Positions 9,082-17,467 of a stretch of DNA of 64,000 nucleotides are shown here, piece by piece; the first letter of the stretch is position 1, and the number at the start of each line of letters is the position of its first letter. The notes beneath the pieces are model-generated. The model saw only the letters and a list, made by a program, of their open reading frames with translations. It was not told where the DNA came from and made no database searches. This DNA comes from Serratia fonticola (GTDB lineage: Bacteria; Pseudomonadota; Gammaproteobacteria; Enterobacterales; Enterobacteriaceae), in the NCBI RefSeq assembly GCF_001006005.1, contig NZ_CP011254.1:3782001-3846000 (forward strand), given 5' to 3'. The translations under genes and the position numbers were made by a program.

Positions 9082-9115
9082 AGAGTAGAGCAGGAAAGTG
9101 ACATTTTTATGACGC
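9082..9115 (-). promoter_or_regulatory. Pho box and -10 element of phoA
   Basis: Read on the minus strand, GCGTCATAAAAATGTCAC (9115-9098) matches 14 of 18 positions of the Pho box consensus, which is two CTGTCAT-type repeats spaced by four bases. A TACTCT -10 element lies 10 bases further on (9087-9082), the usual distance in PhoB-dependent promoters that lack a -35 box. Induction under phosphate starvation is therefore predicted. Confidence 0.8.
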
Positions 9116-9125
9116 GTCAGGTGGG

Positions 9126-9153
9126 AAAAGGGATAGCCTTTCCTGGCTATCCC
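9126..9153 (-). terminator. Rho-independent terminator of the GST-like gene
   Basis: A perfect 9-bp stem GGGATAGCC/GGCTATCCC (9130-9138 and 9145-9153). On the minus strand it is followed by TTTTCCC, just after the stop of the glutathione transferase-like gene. Confidence 0.8.
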
Positions 9154-9162
9154 AATAGCTTA

Positions 9163-9870
9163 TCAGGCTTGGCGGGCAGGAATATTGATACCGCGCTGTA
9201 CGGCTGGCCTTGCCAGTCCACGTTCCAGCCATTGGCCCACGAGCGGGAAGCTGTCGAACTCCACCACGTCGCGCGCTTCATAAAAACCAATCAGGTTGCG
9301 TACCCAGCCAAGCAGGGAGATATCGGCAATGGTGTATTCCGCACCCATGATCCAATCACGCCCTTGCAGCCGTTCTTCCAGCACACCCAGCAGCCGTTTG
9401 GACTCCTTTTGGTAGCGTTCAAATGGCCGTTTGTCTTCATATTCACGTCCGGCGAATTTGTGGAAGAAGCCTAGCTGGCCAAACATCGGCCCAACGGATG
9501 CCATCTGGAAAAACACCCACTGGATGGTTTCATAACGCTGGGCGGGATCCTTGGGTAACAACTGGCCGCATTTCTCTGCCAGATACAGCAGGATAGCCCC
9601 GGATTCGAACAGCGCTAACGGCTTACCGTCTGGGCCCGCAGGATCGAGGATCGCCGGGATTTTACCGTTAGGATTGAGCGACAGGAACTCCGGCGTCCAG
9701 GTTTCATTTTTGCCGATGTCGATCAGATGCGCCTCATAGGGCAGGCCGATCTCTTCGAGCATGATGGAGACTTTCACCCCATTAGGGGTCGGCAGCGAGT
9801 AGAGTTGTAAACGTTCAGGATGCTTGGCGGGCCAACGTTTGGCGATCGGGAATTGGTTAATATCGGACAT
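9163..9870 (-). CDS. Glutathione S-transferase-like protein (YghU/YfcG, Nu-class type)
   Basis: A 235-residue cytosolic protein. The N-terminal thioredoxin-like domain has the family landmarks SLPTPNGVKVSIMLEE, NPNGKIPAI and FESGAILLYLAEK. The all-helical C-terminal domain follows (WVFFQMASVGPMFGQ, YTIADISLLGWVRN). The TPNGVK segment resembles E. coli YfcG and YghU, which bind two glutathiones and act as disulphide-bond reductases rather than classical conjugating transferases; that activity is inferred. A good terminator follows and the start has GAGGAG upstream. It is transcribed alone, next to an ArsR-type regulator in the same direction. Confidence 0.88.
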   Translation of the reverse strand: MSDINQFPIAKRWPAKHPERLQLYSLPTPNGVKVSIMLEEIGLPYEAHLIDIGKNETWTPEFLSLNPNGKIPAILDPAGPDGKPLALFESGAILLYLAEKCGQLLPKDPAQRYETIQWVFFQMASVGPMFGQLGFFHKFAGREYEDKRPFERYQKESKRLLGVLEERLQGRDWIMGAEYTIADISLLGWVRNLIGFYEARDVVEFDSFPLVGQWLERGLARPAVQRGINIPARQA

Positions 9871-9947
9871 GATAACTCCTCGGATATGACGGGATCGTCA
9901 ACAGGTAAACCCATTGAGTATGGCAGCTAAGCTAGCTTGTCAGGCAT

Positions 9948-10631
9948 TCAAAGCGCCAGGCCAAAATGTGCGCTCAGCGCTTTTCTACCAGCGGCGGTCA
10001 GTTGCAGCTCACGGCTATCTAGCTGGCGCTGAACCCATCCACGTTTTTCAAATGCGGCCAACATGGCAGCGCCCAGAGCGCCACCGAGATGAGCCTTGCG
10101 TTCGCTCCAGTCCAGACAATCGCAGGCAAAACGCCGCCGGGTCGGGGCCGGGGAGCAGTCGATACCCAACTGTGTCAAGGCAGCCTGCCCGGACTCACTG
10201 AGCTGATAGTCGTTATCTCCGATTAACCAGGCCCGCGCCAGCAACTGATGATGTATTTGAACCGCGATCTCACCTGCCATGTGGTCATAGCAGGTGCGTG
10301 CATAACGCAATGAGGCCGGAGTGCTGCTTTTCACCGTCGGGCGTTCTACACCGGCCAACGCCATCAGGCTTTCCAGCATATCGGCCACCGGTTTGCCCGC
10401 CAGACGGTAAAAGCGATTGCGGCCCTGTTTGACACAGCCGATCAGGTTTTGCTCCTGCAAACGTGCCAGATGGCTGCTGGCGGTGGAGGCAGCGACGTCC
10501 ACCGCAGCACTCAGCTCCGTTGCGGTATAGGCGCGCCCATCCATCAGCAGGCATAGCATGCGCGCTCGGGTGCGATCGGCGATAGCGGCCGTCAATGCGG
10601 CCAGGCGGTCTTCAAGCGTATTGTCATTCAT
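9948..10631 (-). CDS. ArsR-family winged-helix repressor
   Basis: A 227-residue regulator. Residues about 10-80 are an ArsR-type winged helix (RTRARMLCLLMDGRAYTATELS, AASTASSHLARLQEQNLIGCVKQGRNRFYRL). The C-terminal half, about residues 100-227, is longer than in classical metal sensors and contains RRFACDCLDWSERKAHLGGALGAAML, a form seen in ArsR-like proteins linked to small-molecule metabolism. It is divergent from a P450/ABM-protein operon, and a perfect inverted repeat overlaps its own start codon, so it probably represses itself and the neighbour. The inducing ligand is unknown. C-D-C in the C-terminal half could bind metal or react with thiols, but this is speculative. Confidence 0.85.
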   Translation of the reverse strand: MNDNTLEDRLAALTAAIADRTRARMLCLLMDGRAYTATELSAAVDVAASTASSHLARLQEQNLIGCVKQGRNRFYRLAGKPVADMLESLMALAGVERPTVKSSTPASLRYARTCYDHMAGEIAVQIHHQLLARAWLIGDNDYQLSESGQAALTQLGIDCSPAPTRRRFACDCLDWSERKAHLGGALGAAMLAAFEKRGWVQRQLDSRELQLTAAGRKALSAHFGLAL

Positions 10632-10653
10632 ACTTCGAGAGTAACCGAAGTAT
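10630..10653. promoter_or_regulatory. Candidate ArsR-family operator (perfect 8-8-8 inverted repeat)
   Basis: ATACTTCG (10630-10637) and CGAAGTAT (10646-10653) form a perfect inverted repeat with an 8-base spacer in the short intergenic region between the ArsR-type gene and the P450 gene. It overlaps the ArsR start codon (10629-10631). The position fits an operator controlling both divergent units. Confidence 0.65.
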
Positions 10654-10710
10654 TGCTGCTCGTCTAACCCGACAATGGCTGTTCTCTATTCTTATCGGAA
10701 GGAAATTGCC

Positions 10711-11688
10711 ATGACGGCCTGCCCCTTTTCTGTTGCATCGCGGCAAGCGGTGCGTGAAGCCTTAACCCATCCTCACCTCGGTGTTCGCCCCACGGATGAG
10801 CCGGTACCCACTGCTTTGATTGGGACGCCCGCCCAATCGATTTTCGCCTCTCTGGTACGTATGAATGATGGTGCCGGGCAGCGTGAATTAAAGGGGGCGA
10901 TCGAGGCGGCTCTGGCCGCGATCACTGACGATGAGATCCGCCAAACGACGGTTTACGTGGCTCAACGGCTAGCGGCTAGTTTGACAACGGCAGAGCAACT
11001 CACCCGGTTTAACTACGCTTTGCCGATTTGCGTACTGGCTGACTTATTGGGCGTGACACATCAGGATCGATCTACCTTGGTGGATGAGGTGTTGGACTTT
11101 GTGTGCTGTATTGCTCCTGGCGGCAGCGTAGAGCAGATGGCTGCGGGGGCGGTAGCCGCCGGGAAGTTGCAGATCCGGATGCAACGGGCAGATGGACCGT
11201 TGTTTGAACTACTGTGCCAACACATTGGCGATCGTTCGCTGGCGATAGCCAATGCCATCGGGCTTTTGTTCCAGGCCTGTGAGGGCACCGCCGGATTAAT
11301 CGGCCAGACACTGCTGCTGGCAAATCAGCGCCATCAACCGGCAGAAGCGTTGATCTTGGCGGTGTTGCAGCAAACTCCGCCGATCCATACTACCCGCAGG
11401 TTTGCGCGACAGGCTACGTGGCTTGATGGCCAACCGCTGGCGGTGGGGCAGAGCGTATTGGTGCAGTTGAAAACGCCGCAAGAGAGTTTTGCCTTTGGTC
11501 ATGGTGCTCATCGCTGCCCAGGAGAACGGTGGGCACGGTTGATCGCCTTGGCGGGGATCGATCATTTGTCCAAACTCAACTTTAAGCCCGAACTGTTAAG
11601 CCATTTTCGCTGGCGTGTTTCGCAAAATGCGTGTGTACCTGAATTTTATACTGCCGAGGAGAACAATCATGATCGCGGTGATTTTTGA
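10711..11688 (+). CDS. Short cytochrome P450-like protein lacking the ExxR motif
   Basis: A 325-residue protein, shorter than typical bacterial P450s (about 400). The haem-ligand loop is canonical: FGHGAHRCPG at 262-271, with C269 the expected thiolate ligand. The I-helix oxygen-activation segment is degenerate (ACEGTA at 189-194 instead of AGxET). The K-helix E-x-x-R pair appears replaced by A217 and Q220, judged by alignment to the following PP (223-224). The N-terminal substrate-recognition part is shortened. It may bind haem without normal monooxygenase turnover, or be a divergent enzyme. AAGGAA lies before the ATG. It overlaps the next gene by 20 bases and is divergent from an ArsR-type regulator. 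Confidence 0.82.
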   Translation: MTACPFSVASRQAVREALTHPHLGVRPTDEPVPTALIGTPAQSIFASLVRMNDGAGQRELKGAIEAALAAITDDEIRQTTVYVAQRLAASLTTAEQLTRFNYALPICVLADLLGVTHQDRSTLVDEVLDFVCCIAPGGSVEQMAAGAVAAGKLQIRMQRADGPLFELLCQHIGDRSLAIANAIGLLFQACEGTAGLIGQTLLLANQRHQPAEALILAVLQQTPPIHTTRRFARQATWLDGQPLAVGQSVLVQLKTPQESFAFGHGAHRCPGERWARLIALAGIDHLSKLNFKPELLSHFRWRVSQNACVPEFYTAEENNHDRGDF

Positions 11689-12013
11689 ACTACGTGCTGC
11701 CGCTGGGCAGCGGGAAACCTATCTTGAGTTGGCGGCGGAGCTGAAACCGTTGCTGGCGGAAATTGATGGCTTTATCTCTATCGAACGTTTTCAAAGCCTG
11801 AGTGAACCGGACAAATTGTTATCGCTGTCGTTCTGGCGTGACAAGGCGGCGGTACAGCAGTGGCGCAACCTGGAGCAACACCGTCAAGCCCAGGCGCGTG
11901 GCAGGCATGAGGTGTTGGAATATTACCGGCTGCGGGTGGCCGAGGTGGTGCGGGATGATGGCTTGGAACCGCGTGAGCAGGCTCCGGCGGATAGCCGCCA
12001 TTTTCATGGTTGA
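11669..12013 (+). CDS. Antibiotic-biosynthesis-monooxygenase (ABM) fold protein
   Basis: A 114-residue protein with the ABM ferredoxin-like fold pattern: an initial strand MIAVIFELRAAAGQRETYLE, then IDGFISIERFQS and LLSLSFWRDKAAVQQWRN, followed by HRQAQARGRHEVLEYYRLRVAEV. Family members include cofactor-free quinone oxygenases and haem-degrading enzymes; which chemistry applies here is unknown. GAGGAG stands 7 bases before the ATG at 11669. The gene starts inside the P450 gene, so the two are probably translationally coupled and act together. Longer upstream starts would overlap the P450 further and are not needed. Confidence 0.82.
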   Translation: MIAVIFELRAAAGQRETYLELAAELKPLLAEIDGFISIERFQSLSEPDKLLSLSFWRDKAAVQQWRNLEQHRQAQARGRHEVLEYYRLRVAEVVRDDGLEPREQAPADSRHFHG

Positions 12014-12077
12014 GTGTTCCAGCGCCGAGGTTCAGGCGCTGGATTACATTAACTTAATAATTTGATGACTTAACGGC

Positions 12078-12548
12078 CTAGAATGGCTTGGTTGGCAGGT
12101 ACTTACCATCCAGCGTGATCACCGCGCGTTCACCGCCATCGGGGTCTTGGACCTTTTTGATATCCAGCTTGAAGTTGATGGCGCTGATCACCCCGTCACC
12201 AAATTGTTCATGCACCAGCGCCCGCAGGGTTGAGCCGTAGATCTGCACCATCTCGTAGAAACGATAGATGGTCGGATCGGTCGGCACACCGCCGGGAATA
12301 CTGCCGCGCACCGGGATGGTTTGCAGCAGGCGCACCGCATCTTCATCCAAATCCAGCTTTGCGGCTACTATACGGGCGGCCTGTTCCGGCAACGGATGCT
12401 GGCCAAGTAGTGCGGCGGTCACAAACGCCAAGCTCAAGCCGGTGTCTTGATTAATGGCTTCGAAGGTCAGGCCTTTACGGACTTTAGCCTCCATGATGAT
12501 GTCGGTCAGGTTCTGACGTGCGGAAGTGTTATGTAGAGACTGTGTCAT
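12078..12548 (-). CDS. cynS: Cyanate hydratase (cyanase)
   Basis: A 156-residue protein, the same length as E. coli cyanase. It converts cyanate and bicarbonate to ammonia and carbon dioxide. The catalytic triad is at exactly the E. coli positions: R96 and E99 in TIYRFYEM, and S122 in GVISAINF. The N-terminal helical domain ([20 protein letters not shown]) and the C-terminal dimer-forming domain ending YLPTKPF are both complete. It follows cynT in the same direction with 24 bases between, as part of a cynTS operon. No cynX transporter gene follows. Confidence 0.98.
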   Translation of the reverse strand: MTQSLHNTSARQNLTDIIMEAKVRKGLTFEAINQDTGLSLAFVTAALLGQHPLPEQAARIVAAKLDLDEDAVRLLQTIPVRGSIPGGVPTDPTIYRFYEMVQIYGSTLRALVHEQFGDGVISAINFKLDIKKVQDPDGGERAVITLDGKYLPTKPF

Positions 12549-12572
12549 GTTGACTCCAATAGGTTTGGTAGA

Positions 12573-13226
12573 TTAGAAGCGTTGTATAGCTGGGCTGGCG
12601 GTGACGCTTGGGTTGCTCGCCAGCGGCACGAAACGGCGGGTATTGCCATCTAATGCATCAATACAGCCGGTAGCGATATCGTAGATCCAGCCATGCAGTC
12701 GCAGATTGCCTCGATCGAGCGCCAGCGCGACCGAAGGGTGTGTTTTCAGGTTGGTCAGTTGGGCGATGACGTTTTCACGCACCATCGAGTTAATGCGATC
12801 GTGCTCGCTGGCGTGTTCATTGGCCTGATTGACTGCCTTGGCGGCATCGGCATAGCGCAGCCAGTTGGCTACGGTGGGCATATGATCCAGGCATTTGCAG
12901 GTGGCGATGGCGGTCATGGCGCCGCAATCGGAGTGGCCGCAAATCACGATATCCTCTACGCCTAGTGCGGCAACGGCATATTCCACAGAGGCCGAAACGC
13001 CACCGGGCTCAGGCCCGAAAGAAGGGACAATATTGCCCGCGTTGCGGATGACGAACAGGTCGCCCGGCTCGCGTTGGGTGATCAGCTCCGGCACCAATCG
13101 GCTGTCGGAACATGAGATAAATAGGGTGCGTGGGCTCTGGCTGGTGGCCAGACGTTTGAACAGTTCTGTGCGCTCAACAAAAGCCTCGCGCTGGAACTTC
13201 AGAAAACCGTCAATAACCTCTTGCAT
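12573..13226 (-). CDS. cynT: Beta-class carbonic anhydrase of the cyn operon
   Basis: A 217-residue beta-carbonic anhydrase. Zinc ligands and the Asp-Arg dyad are visible: C39-S-D41-S-R43, then H98-S-D-C101. The family segment RNAGNIVP is at 61-68. In the cyn system it replenishes the bicarbonate that cyanase consumes. It is the promoter-proximal gene of cynTS, divergent from cynR, and close in length to E. coli CynT. Confidence 0.96.
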   Translation of the reverse strand: MQEVIDGFLKFQREAFVERTELFKRLATSQSPRTLFISCSDSRLVPELITQREPGDLFVIRNAGNIVPSFGPEPGGVSASVEYAVAALGVEDIVICGHSDCGAMTAIATCKCLDHMPTVANWLRYADAAKAVNQANEHASEHDRINSMVRENVIAQLTNLKTHPSVALALDRGNLRLHGWIYDIATGCIDALDGNTRRFVPLASNPSVTASPAIQRF

Positions 13227-13308
13227 GGTGACTCCATCAATGTGTGGCTCGCTTTCAATGGAGGCAAGAATGGACTTTTCTAGCTATAGGTTCCAAGACT
13301 CATTTATA

Positions 13309-13319
13309 ATCGTCACGAT
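13309..13319. promoter_or_regulatory. Candidate CynR operator in the cynT-cynR intergenic region
   Basis: ATCGTCACGAT is an 11-base palindrome midway in the 118-base divergent region and is flanked by ATA on both sides. LysR-type regulators bind such interrupted palindromes near their own promoters. This assignment rests on symmetry and position only. Confidence 0.4.
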
Positions 13320-13344
13320 AGGGATAACTAATAGTTGAGGCGTT

Positions 13345-14229
13345 ATGTTACTGCGGCACATACGTTACTTTCTGGCGGTGGCGGAGCAGGGGAACTTCAC
13401 CCGGGCGGCGGAGGTGCTGCATGTTTCTCAGCCGACCTTGTCACAGCAGATCAAACAGTTGGAAGAGACGTTACAGGTAGAGCTGTTCGACCGTTCCGGG
13501 CGTAGGGTGCAACTCACCGATGCGGGTCAGGCATGGATGCGCTATGCCCGACTAGCATTACAGGATCTGGAGGCTGGCAAGCGGGCCATTCAGGATGTCG
13601 CGACGTTGGAACGCGGTAACCTGCGTTTGGCGATGACGCCGACCTTTACCTCCTACCTGATTGGACCGTTGGTCGACGGCTTTTTCCGGCGCTACCCGGG
13701 GATTACGCTGAACATCCGTGAGATGACGCAGGATAAGATGGAGGCGTTATTGTGCGATGACCAATTGGATCTGGGGATTGCCTTCGAGCCGGTTCACTCT
13801 GCGGATATAGCCGCTGCCAGGTTGTTCACGGAGCGGCTGCAACTGATGATAGGGAAGGGGCATCAGCTTGCCAAGCGCCGCGCCGCCTTGAGCGTAGCAG
13901 AGGTGCAACAGGTGCCGTTGGTGCTACTCAACGGCGACTTCGCCACGCGTCATTATGTAGATGAATATTTCCAGCAGCACGCGATTTATCCTCAGGTTGC
14001 CATGGAGGCGAATGCGATTAGCGGCATCGTCGAGATTGTTCGCCACGGCCAGTTCGCGACCATTCTGCCGCAGGCCATCGCACGGAGTAATCCGCTGCTG
14101 CTGCCTATCAAGCTGTCGGTTCCCATGCCCGAGCGCCACGCCGTGGTGCTGCAACGCAAAGAGGGTTACCGCAGCGCCGCTTCACGGGCATTTATTGAAA
14201 TGCTGCATGAGCGGACATTGGAAATTTAA
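13345..14229 (+). CDS. cynR: LysR-family activator of the cyn operon
   Basis: A 294-residue LysR-type regulator. The N-terminal winged helix reads MLLRHIRYFLAVAEQGNFTRAAEVLHVSQPTLSQQIKQLEETL. The C-terminal periplasmic-binding-protein-like effector domain begins near residue 90 (GNLRLAMTPTFTSYLIG). It is divergent from cynTS, as in E. coli, where CynR activates that operon in response to cyanate and represses itself. The specific assignment rests on this location. Confidence 0.92.
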   Translation: MLLRHIRYFLAVAEQGNFTRAAEVLHVSQPTLSQQIKQLEETLQVELFDRSGRRVQLTDAGQAWMRYARLALQDLEAGKRAIQDVATLERGNLRLAMTPTFTSYLIGPLVDGFFRRYPGITLNIREMTQDKMEALLCDDQLDLGIAFEPVHSADIAAARLFTERLQLMIGKGHQLAKRRAALSVAEVQQVPLVLLNGDFATRHYVDEYFQQHAIYPQVAMEANAISGIVEIVRHGQFATILPQAIARSNPLLLPIKLSVPMPERHAVVLQRKEGYRSAASRAFIEMLHERTLEI

Positions 14230-14602
14230 GGTGCGGATGGCGGATCTCAGGGGGAGAACATCTAAATAGCTGAGCGTAATGGTGCAGCAGGTGGGGATGA
14301 TGCAGAACGCCAACACGCGAATTTACTAGCAGTGGAACTTAAAATACCCTGGATCATTATTTTTATGGTTTTATAGATGTGGAATTCTTATTCGAATAAA
14401 TAAGTTATAAATATAAAATCACCTGTAACATTCCTCAACCAGCTACCTTTTGTAGGGGCGCTGCATGCTGCGCCCACTTAGGACTTTCATGAATACAGGG
14501 CTATGCTTTTTTATGTATAACGCCCCATTTATTCATGGGGCATGATGCAGATTGATAACACATTAATCATATTGTATGATGGCTGCGTCAAAAGGGGATG
14601 AT
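14230..14602. other. Non-coding stretch with R2 copy and a hairpin
   Basis: About 370 bases without a supportable gene. It holds the short R2 repeat at 14451-14475 and a hairpin GCCCCAT-ttattc-ATGGGGC at 14522-14541 that lacks a following T tract. Base composition falls to AT-rich from about 14340 onwards, which may mark the left edge of the acquired two-gene cassette. Confidence 0.5.
14451..14475 (+). repeat. Dispersed repeat R2, copy 2 (core)
   Basis: TGTAGGGGCGCTGCATGC followed by TGCGCCC is identical in its core to R2 copy 1 at 6434. The preceding CCTCAACCAGCT resembles the bases before the 63411 copy, but similarity fades after the core. Confidence 0.7.
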
Positions 14603-15262
14603 ATGGAATATCAAGCAATAGCTAAGCGAATAGTGCAGGTGATACTGACGCCAGAGATGCTCGTAGGACTAGCACACGGAGTAGCAAGCGTACCTATTGA
14701 TTTTGGTTATCTTGCTTATGGATATATTGACACGGAGAATAGATCTCGCAATCAAGGTGACACGATGCGAATGATGAAAGCTATTAAGTGCGGTATACTT
14801 GAGAATGAAAACCTAGTAGAAAGCATTAAAACCGTACTTGATGAATTTGATAAAAACGCATCTAAAGAAACACAAGATTCAATTTATGCAAAAACTGTTG
14901 GCTCTATAGCAGGAAGGATGATAACAAATGCATATCTTAGTGGTAAATTAGCAAATATAATTCTTAAAACAGCCGTCTACTCTAGACTGTTAGCGTTTAG
15001 AATTAGCACAGTTAGCACTATTTTGTTGACTGGTGGCCTAGCGACAAGAAGCATTTACAAGTCAGAAGAGTTGAAAGATAAAAATCTCTCAGTGTACTAT
15101 GCTCTCAGACATAAAGGTGATTTAGACTTTCTTTATTTCTTGATTCAACCATTTGTTGATCCGTTTATTGATGCGCTCTCTGTTAGACAGAAACAGGGGC
15201 AAGAACCGTTTAATAAAATAGTATCACTTGTTGAGAAAGAGCTAAATGGGAAAAAAACTTAA
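14603..15262 (+). CDS. Unrecognised AT-rich protein; candidate pore-forming effector
   Basis: A 219-residue protein of no family I can name with confidence. It lacks a signal peptide and has amphipathic or hydrophobic stretches at about 14-43 (LTPEMLVGLAHGVASVPIDFGYLAYG), 97-150 (with small residues, GSIAGRM..LLTGGLATRS) and 174-192 (DLDFLYFLIQPFVDPFIDAL). These are separated by charged helices. Base composition is markedly AT-rich, which suggests horizontal acquisition. A short two-helix membrane protein gene overlaps its 3' end by 17 bases. The same architecture is known for the Serratia type VI pore-forming effector Ssp6 and its immunity protein Sip6; homology is not established here. The start uses AAGGGG 6 bases before the ATG at 14603; ATGs at 14576 and 14579 are alternatives. 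Confidence 0.7.
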   Translation: MEYQAIAKRIVQVILTPEMLVGLAHGVASVPIDFGYLAYGYIDTENRSRNQGDTMRMMKAIKCGILENENLVESIKTVLDEFDKNASKETQDSIYAKTVGSIAGRMITNAYLSGKLANIILKTAVYSRLLAFRISTVSTILLTGGLATRSIYKSEELKDKNLSVYYALRHKGDLDFLYFLIQPFVDPFIDALSVRQKQGQEPFNKIVSLVEKELNGKKT

Positions 15263-15446
15263 AGACAAAGTGTGTTTCACTATAGCAAACACTTTGATTC
15301 ACTTGCTAGGCTCCATCTGTTTTCTACTATGCGTGTATTTCTTTTTTCATTTTGACACAATAATGGAGAGGGTGCTTTACATCAGTGGCACAATAATTGT
15401 TTCAATCGCATTAACTTATATTATACCCATTGATAAAAATTATTAG
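15246..15446 (+). CDS. Small two-helix membrane protein, candidate immunity protein
   Basis: A 66-residue protein with two predicted membrane helices, about 12-34 (ANTLIHLLGSICFLLCVYFFF) and 40-60 (MERVLYISGTIIVSIALTYII), separated by a short loop. Both flanks carry charged residues. It overlaps the preceding gene by 17 bases and shares its AT-rich composition, so the two genes probably moved and are translated together. A small inner-membrane partner encoded directly after a membrane-active protein is the usual form of immunity to pore-forming toxins. That role is inferred from architecture alone. Confidence 0.65.
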   Translation: MGKKLKDKVCFTIANTLIHLLGSICFLLCVYFFFHFDTIMERVLYISGTIIVSIALTYIIPIDKNY

Positions 15447-15641
15447 CCTGCATTACTCGTGGCAGACTAATAATCAAAGATAAGTGCTGTTATGACATTG
15501 TGCTTTGTATGGTTATTGTCCGCATTACGGTTAATGCTGACCCGTGCTCAAAAATCAACCAAAAATCCTCGCGATCTCTGACCGCCGTTATGGCATAATG
15601 CGCGCCAAATCACATTCCCAATCAAATTAAGAGCGAGCGCT

Positions 15642-17234
15642 GTGTTAAGCACTAACAACATCACTATGCAGTTCGGCAGTAAGCCGTTGTTTGAAAACAT
15701 CTCTGTCAAATTTGGCGGCGGTAACCGCTATGGTCTGATCGGAGCCAACGGCTGCGGTAAATCGACGTTCATGAAAATCCTCGGTGGCGATCTGGCGCCG
15801 AGCGGCGGTAACGTGTTCCTGGATCCGAATGAGCGCCTGGGTAAACTGCGCCAGGATCAGTTCGCTTTTGAACAGTTCAGCGTGCTGGACACCGTGATCA
15901 TGGGCCACACCGAACTGTGGGCGGTGAAGGAAGAGCGTGACCGCATCTACGCCATGGCGGAGATGAGCGAAGAAGACGGCTATAAAGTGGCCGATCTGGA
16001 AGTGGCCTATGGCGAGATGGACGGCTACACCGCAGAAGCACGTGCCGGTGAGTTGCTGCTCGGCGTAGGTATTCCGGTAGAACAGCATTATGGCCCGATG
16101 AGCGAGATCGCTCCCGGCTTCAAACTGCGTGTTCTGTTGGCTCAGGCCCTGTTCTCCGATCCGGAAATCCTGCTGCTCGACGAACCAACGAACAACCTGG
16201 ACATCGATACCATTCGCTGGCTGGAGCAGGTGCTGAACGAGCGTAACAGCACCATGATCATCATTTCGCACGACCGTCACTTCCTGAACATGGTTTGTAC
16301 CCACATGGCGGATCTGGACTACGGCGAACTGCGTGTCTACCCAGGCAACTACGACGAATACATGACGGCGGCTACCCAGGCTCGTGAGCGCCTGATGTCT
16401 GATAACGCCAAGAAGAAGGCACAGATTAACGAATTGCAGTCCTTCGTTAGCCGCTTCAGCGCCAACGCCTCAAAATCCAAGCAGGCTACCTCTCGTGCCC
16501 GCCAGATTGACAAGATCCAGTTGGAAGAGGTGAAAGCCTCCAGCCGTCAGAACCCGTTCATCCGTTTTGAGCAGGACAAGAAGCTGTTCCGTAACGCGCT
16601 GGAAGTGGAAGCGCTGGCCAAAGGCTTCGACAACGGCCCGCTGTTCAGCAAACTCAACCTGATGGTTGAAGTGGGCGAGAAAGTGGCGATCCTGGGTGCC
16701 AACGGTATCGGTAAATCCACCCTGCTGAAAACGCTGGTGGGTGACCTGCAGCCGGATCACGGCACCGTGAAATGGTCCGAAAACGCCAAGATCGGTTACT
16801 ACGCACAGGATCACGAATACGAGTTTGATGAAACCCTGAGCGTGTTCGACTGGATGAGCCAGTGGAAGCAGGAAAAGGACGATGAGCAGGCGGTACGCAG
16901 CATTCTTGGCCGCCTGTTGTTCAGCCAGGACGATATCAAGAAGCGCGTAAAAGTGCTTTCCGGTGGTGAGAAGGGCCGTATGCTGTTCGGCAAGATCATG
17001 ATGCAGCGTCCGAACATCCTGATCATGGATGAACCGACCAACCACATGGATATGGAATCCATCGAGTCACTGAACATGGCGTTGGAAATGTATGAAGGCA
17101 CCCTGATCTTCGTTTCCCACGACCGTGAGTTCGTTAGCTCGTTGGCCACCCGTGTTCTTGAAATGACCCCGAACAAGGTGATCGACTTTACCGGCAACTA
17201 CGAAGACTATCTGCGTAGCCAGGGTATCAACTGA
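15642..17234 (+). CDS. ybiT: ABC-F ATPase YbiT
   Basis: A 530-residue soluble ABC-F protein, the same length as E. coli YbiT and nearly collinear with it. Two ATP-binding domains are present: Walker A GANGCGKS and Walker B LLLDEPT in the first, GANGIGKS and LIMDEPT in the second, each with an SGGE-type or equivalent signature. A charged linker joins them ([20 protein letters not shown]). ABC-F proteins bind the ribosomal E site and relieve stalled translation. Translation starts at a GTG (15642), supported by the N-terminal match to YbiT ([17 protein letters not shown]). Confidence 0.96.
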   Translation: MLSTNNITMQFGSKPLFENISVKFGGGNRYGLIGANGCGKSTFMKILGGDLAPSGGNVFLDPNERLGKLRQDQFAFEQFSVLDTVIMGHTELWAVKEERDRIYAMAEMSEEDGYKVADLEVAYGEMDGYTAEARAGELLLGVGIPVEQHYGPMSEIAPGFKLRVLLAQALFSDPEILLLDEPTNNLDIDTIRWLEQVLNERNSTMIIISHDRHFLNMVCTHMADLDYGELRVYPGNYDEYMTAATQARERLMSDNAKKKAQINELQSFVSRFSANASKSKQATSRARQIDKIQLEEVKASSRQNPFIRFEQDKKLFRNALEVEALAKGFDNGPLFSKLNLMVEVGEKVAILGANGIGKSTLLKTLVGDLQPDHGTVKWSENAKIGYYAQDHEYEFDETLSVFDWMSQWKQEKDDEQAVRSILGRLLFSQDDIKKRVKVLSGGEKGRMLFGKIMMQRPNILIMDEPTNHMDMESIESLNMALEMYEGTLIFVSHDREFVSSLATRVLEMTPNKVIDFTGNYEDYLRSQGIN

Positions 17235-17254
17235 TCCGGTACTTGCTGAAGAAT

Positions 17255-17276
17255 ATGGGTCGATAAAACGGCCCAT
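17255..17276 (+). terminator. Possible terminator hairpin after ybiT
   Basis: An 8-bp stem ATGGGTCG/CGGCCCAT (one G-T pair) with loop ATAAAA lies 20 bases after the ybiT stop. It lacks a T tract, so intrinsic termination is uncertain. Confidence 0.4.
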
Positions 17277-17390
17277 CATTATGATGACAAACACCTGAAA
17301 AACGTGGTTTTCGGGTGCTTTGGCAGTTCAAAACGCTGAATGAAACACGGGAGATAATAGAGCCCTACGTTTTACCGCGTACACAATCGC

Positions 17391-17447
17391 AAAAAACCGC
17401 CAGATAAAGTGTCCAATAAATGGAATTCACTTCAATAAGGCGGTTCT
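17391..17447 (-). terminator. Long-stem terminator of the unrecognised gene at 17468
   Basis: On the minus strand AACCGCC pairs with GGCGGTT, enclosing a second stem AAGTG/CACTT and TCCA/TGGA, and the structure is followed by TTTTTTG. It lies 20 bases after the stop of the minus-strand gene. The arrangement is a composite hairpin with a good T tract. Confidence 0.7.
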
Positions 17448-17467
17448 TATACTCATCGAGTACTTAA

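Noticed and set aside
10711..11688. The short P450 as a frameshifted or truncated pseudogene
   Set aside because: The frame is uninterrupted from a good ribosome-binding site to the haem loop and C-terminus, and the next gene overlaps it; no remnants of missing parts were seen in other frames.
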